A stretch of 5,170 nucleotides of DNA, taken from the NCBI GenBank assembly GCA_905198825.1, contig CAJKEF010000110.1:1-5170 (forward strand), given 5' to 3'. The position numbers and the translations under genes are program-made. Positions 4,614 to 5,170 of this stretch are shown here, piece by piece. The notes beneath the pieces are model-generated. The model worked only from the letters and a program-made list of their open reading frames with translations. It made no database searches and was not told where the DNA came from. This stretch comes from an uncultured Collinsella sp. (GTDB lineage Bacteria; Actinomycetota; Coriobacteriia; Coriobacteriales; Coriobacteriaceae). Numbering within the stretch: the stretch's first letter is position 1; each line of letters opens with the position of its first letter.

Positions 4614-5170
4614 CTACAAGGTCTGTTCGTTCAGGAAGACCAAAGTGTTTTTATTTGAAAGCTCGGGAAGGTGACGATAACCAACGTCGAACGCGGTGAG
4701 CCCGCTTACATCCTCGAGCTTGTTTTCTGCCATCCAGCGCACCATGGAGCCGCGTGCCTTTTTGCTGGCGGTCGATCGCTGGATGGGCTTGCCGTTGCGG
4801 ACACCTTCGCCAAAGAGACAAGTGACGGTTGTGGCGTCGCCTGCGAGATGGGGTAGAACGGCCTTGGCGTACTCCACGCTGGCGAGGTTGACGATCGTGG
4901 TGTTTGAGCCTGCCGGGGCGATAGCCCGCGCGAGCTTGTCGCCCCAAAACGCATAGAGGTCTCGGGCATCGTCAACGGCGAGCTTCGCGCCCATCTCCAG
5001 CCGATACGGTTCGACGGCATGAAAGGGGCGTATGCATCCGTAAAGGCCCGAGAGGATCCACAGATGGTCTTGCAGCCATGCGAGCTGCGCGGCATCCATC
5101 ACCTCGGGTGCCATGCTCTGGTATTGAATGCCGTGATAGGACATGACGGCAGGGAAGAGGTGACGGGCGA
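4614..5170 (-). CDS. yaaA: YaaA-family peroxide stress protein, 3' part (N-terminus outside window)
   Basis: The visible 184 residues match the C-terminal three quarters of the YaaA/DUF328 family (about 250 residues). Motifs seen are YHGIQYQSM, HLWILSGLYGCIRPF, EPYRLEMGAKL, LYAFWGDKL, IVNLASVEYAKAV, KKARGSMVRWM and a C-terminal LVFLNE. An ATG at 5144 is only internal: the frame stays open to the window edge (ARHLFPAV just upstream), and the family's N-terminal ISPAKT-like segment is missing from view. In E. coli, YaaA limits free iron during hydrogen peroxide stress. That role here is by family inference. The stop at 4614 is 40 bases from the stop of the convergent plus-strand gene. An 8-base palindrome, GCCTAGGC (4579-4586), lies between them without a T run, so I see no clear terminator. 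Confidence 0.93.
   Translation of the reverse strand, partial: ARHLFPAVMSYHGIQYQSMAPEVMDAAQLAWLQDHLWILSGLYGCIRPFHAVEPYRLEMGAKLAVDDARDLYAFWGDKLARAIAPAGSNTTIVNLASVEYAKAVLPHLAGDATTVTCLFGEGVRNGKPIQRSTASKKARGSMVRWMAENKLEDVSGLTAFDVGYRHLPELSNKNTLVFLNEQTL

Noticed and set aside
5142..5144. ATG at 5144 as the start of yaaA
   Set aside because: The frame continues open to the window edge with family-like residues upstream, and the protein would lack the family's N-terminal segment.
1..5170. Defence system, CRISPR array, tRNA or rRNA
   Set aside because: No spaced repeats, no nuclease or helicase domains other than the transposase, and no tRNA- or rRNA-like sequence were seen.

Overview
The window looks like a piece of a moderately GC-rich actinobacterial chromosome. 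My best guess is a Coriobacteriia gut anaerobe of the Collinsella type, but this is an inference from protein style, GGGAG ribosome binding sites and codon use; nothing in the window fixes the species. It holds one complete insertion sequence, a two-gene thiamin pyrimidine block, one unrecognised membrane-anchored protein and the 3' part of a yaaA gene.

Region 1-1543: 35 bases of flank, then an apparently intact IS3-family (IS150-type) element. Two ORFs, orfA and orfB, are joined by a programmed -1 frameshift. The signal is a run of seven A at 560-566, followed five bases later by a strong stem-loop at 572-607. The rebuilt OrfAB protein has 456 residues with a DD(35)E triad. A second hairpin (63-95) buries the orfA ribosome binding site. 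The terminal inverted repeats (36-63 and 1502-1529, 27 of 28 matching) extend about 20 bases beyond the expected TG...CA tips. No target duplication is visible.

Region 1544-4007, minus strand: a TATACT -10 box, a TPP riboswitch (about 3894-3990), thiC and then thiD after a 177-base gap. That gap contains a GC-rich hairpin, a TATAAT box and a pair of GCAAATGT repeats. ThiC makes HMP phosphate from the purine intermediate AIR, and ThiD phosphorylates it to HMP pyrophosphate, so the block is the pyrimidine branch of thiamin synthesis. The riboswitch aptamer contains the thiC Shine-Dalgarno, so thiamin pyrophosphate should shut off thiC translation directly. The insertion sequence ends 14 bases past the thiD stop and has taken the place of whatever lay downstream.

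Region 4008-5170: a plus-strand gene diverging from thiC encodes a 171-residue protein with one membrane segment and no recognised domain. It converges, with a 40-base gap, on a minus-strand yaaA whose N-terminal part lies beyond the window. I see no RNA genes other than the riboswitch, and no CRISPR. The most interesting items are the IS end structure, possibly an insertion into a REP-like palindrome, and the two translational control hairpins of the element.
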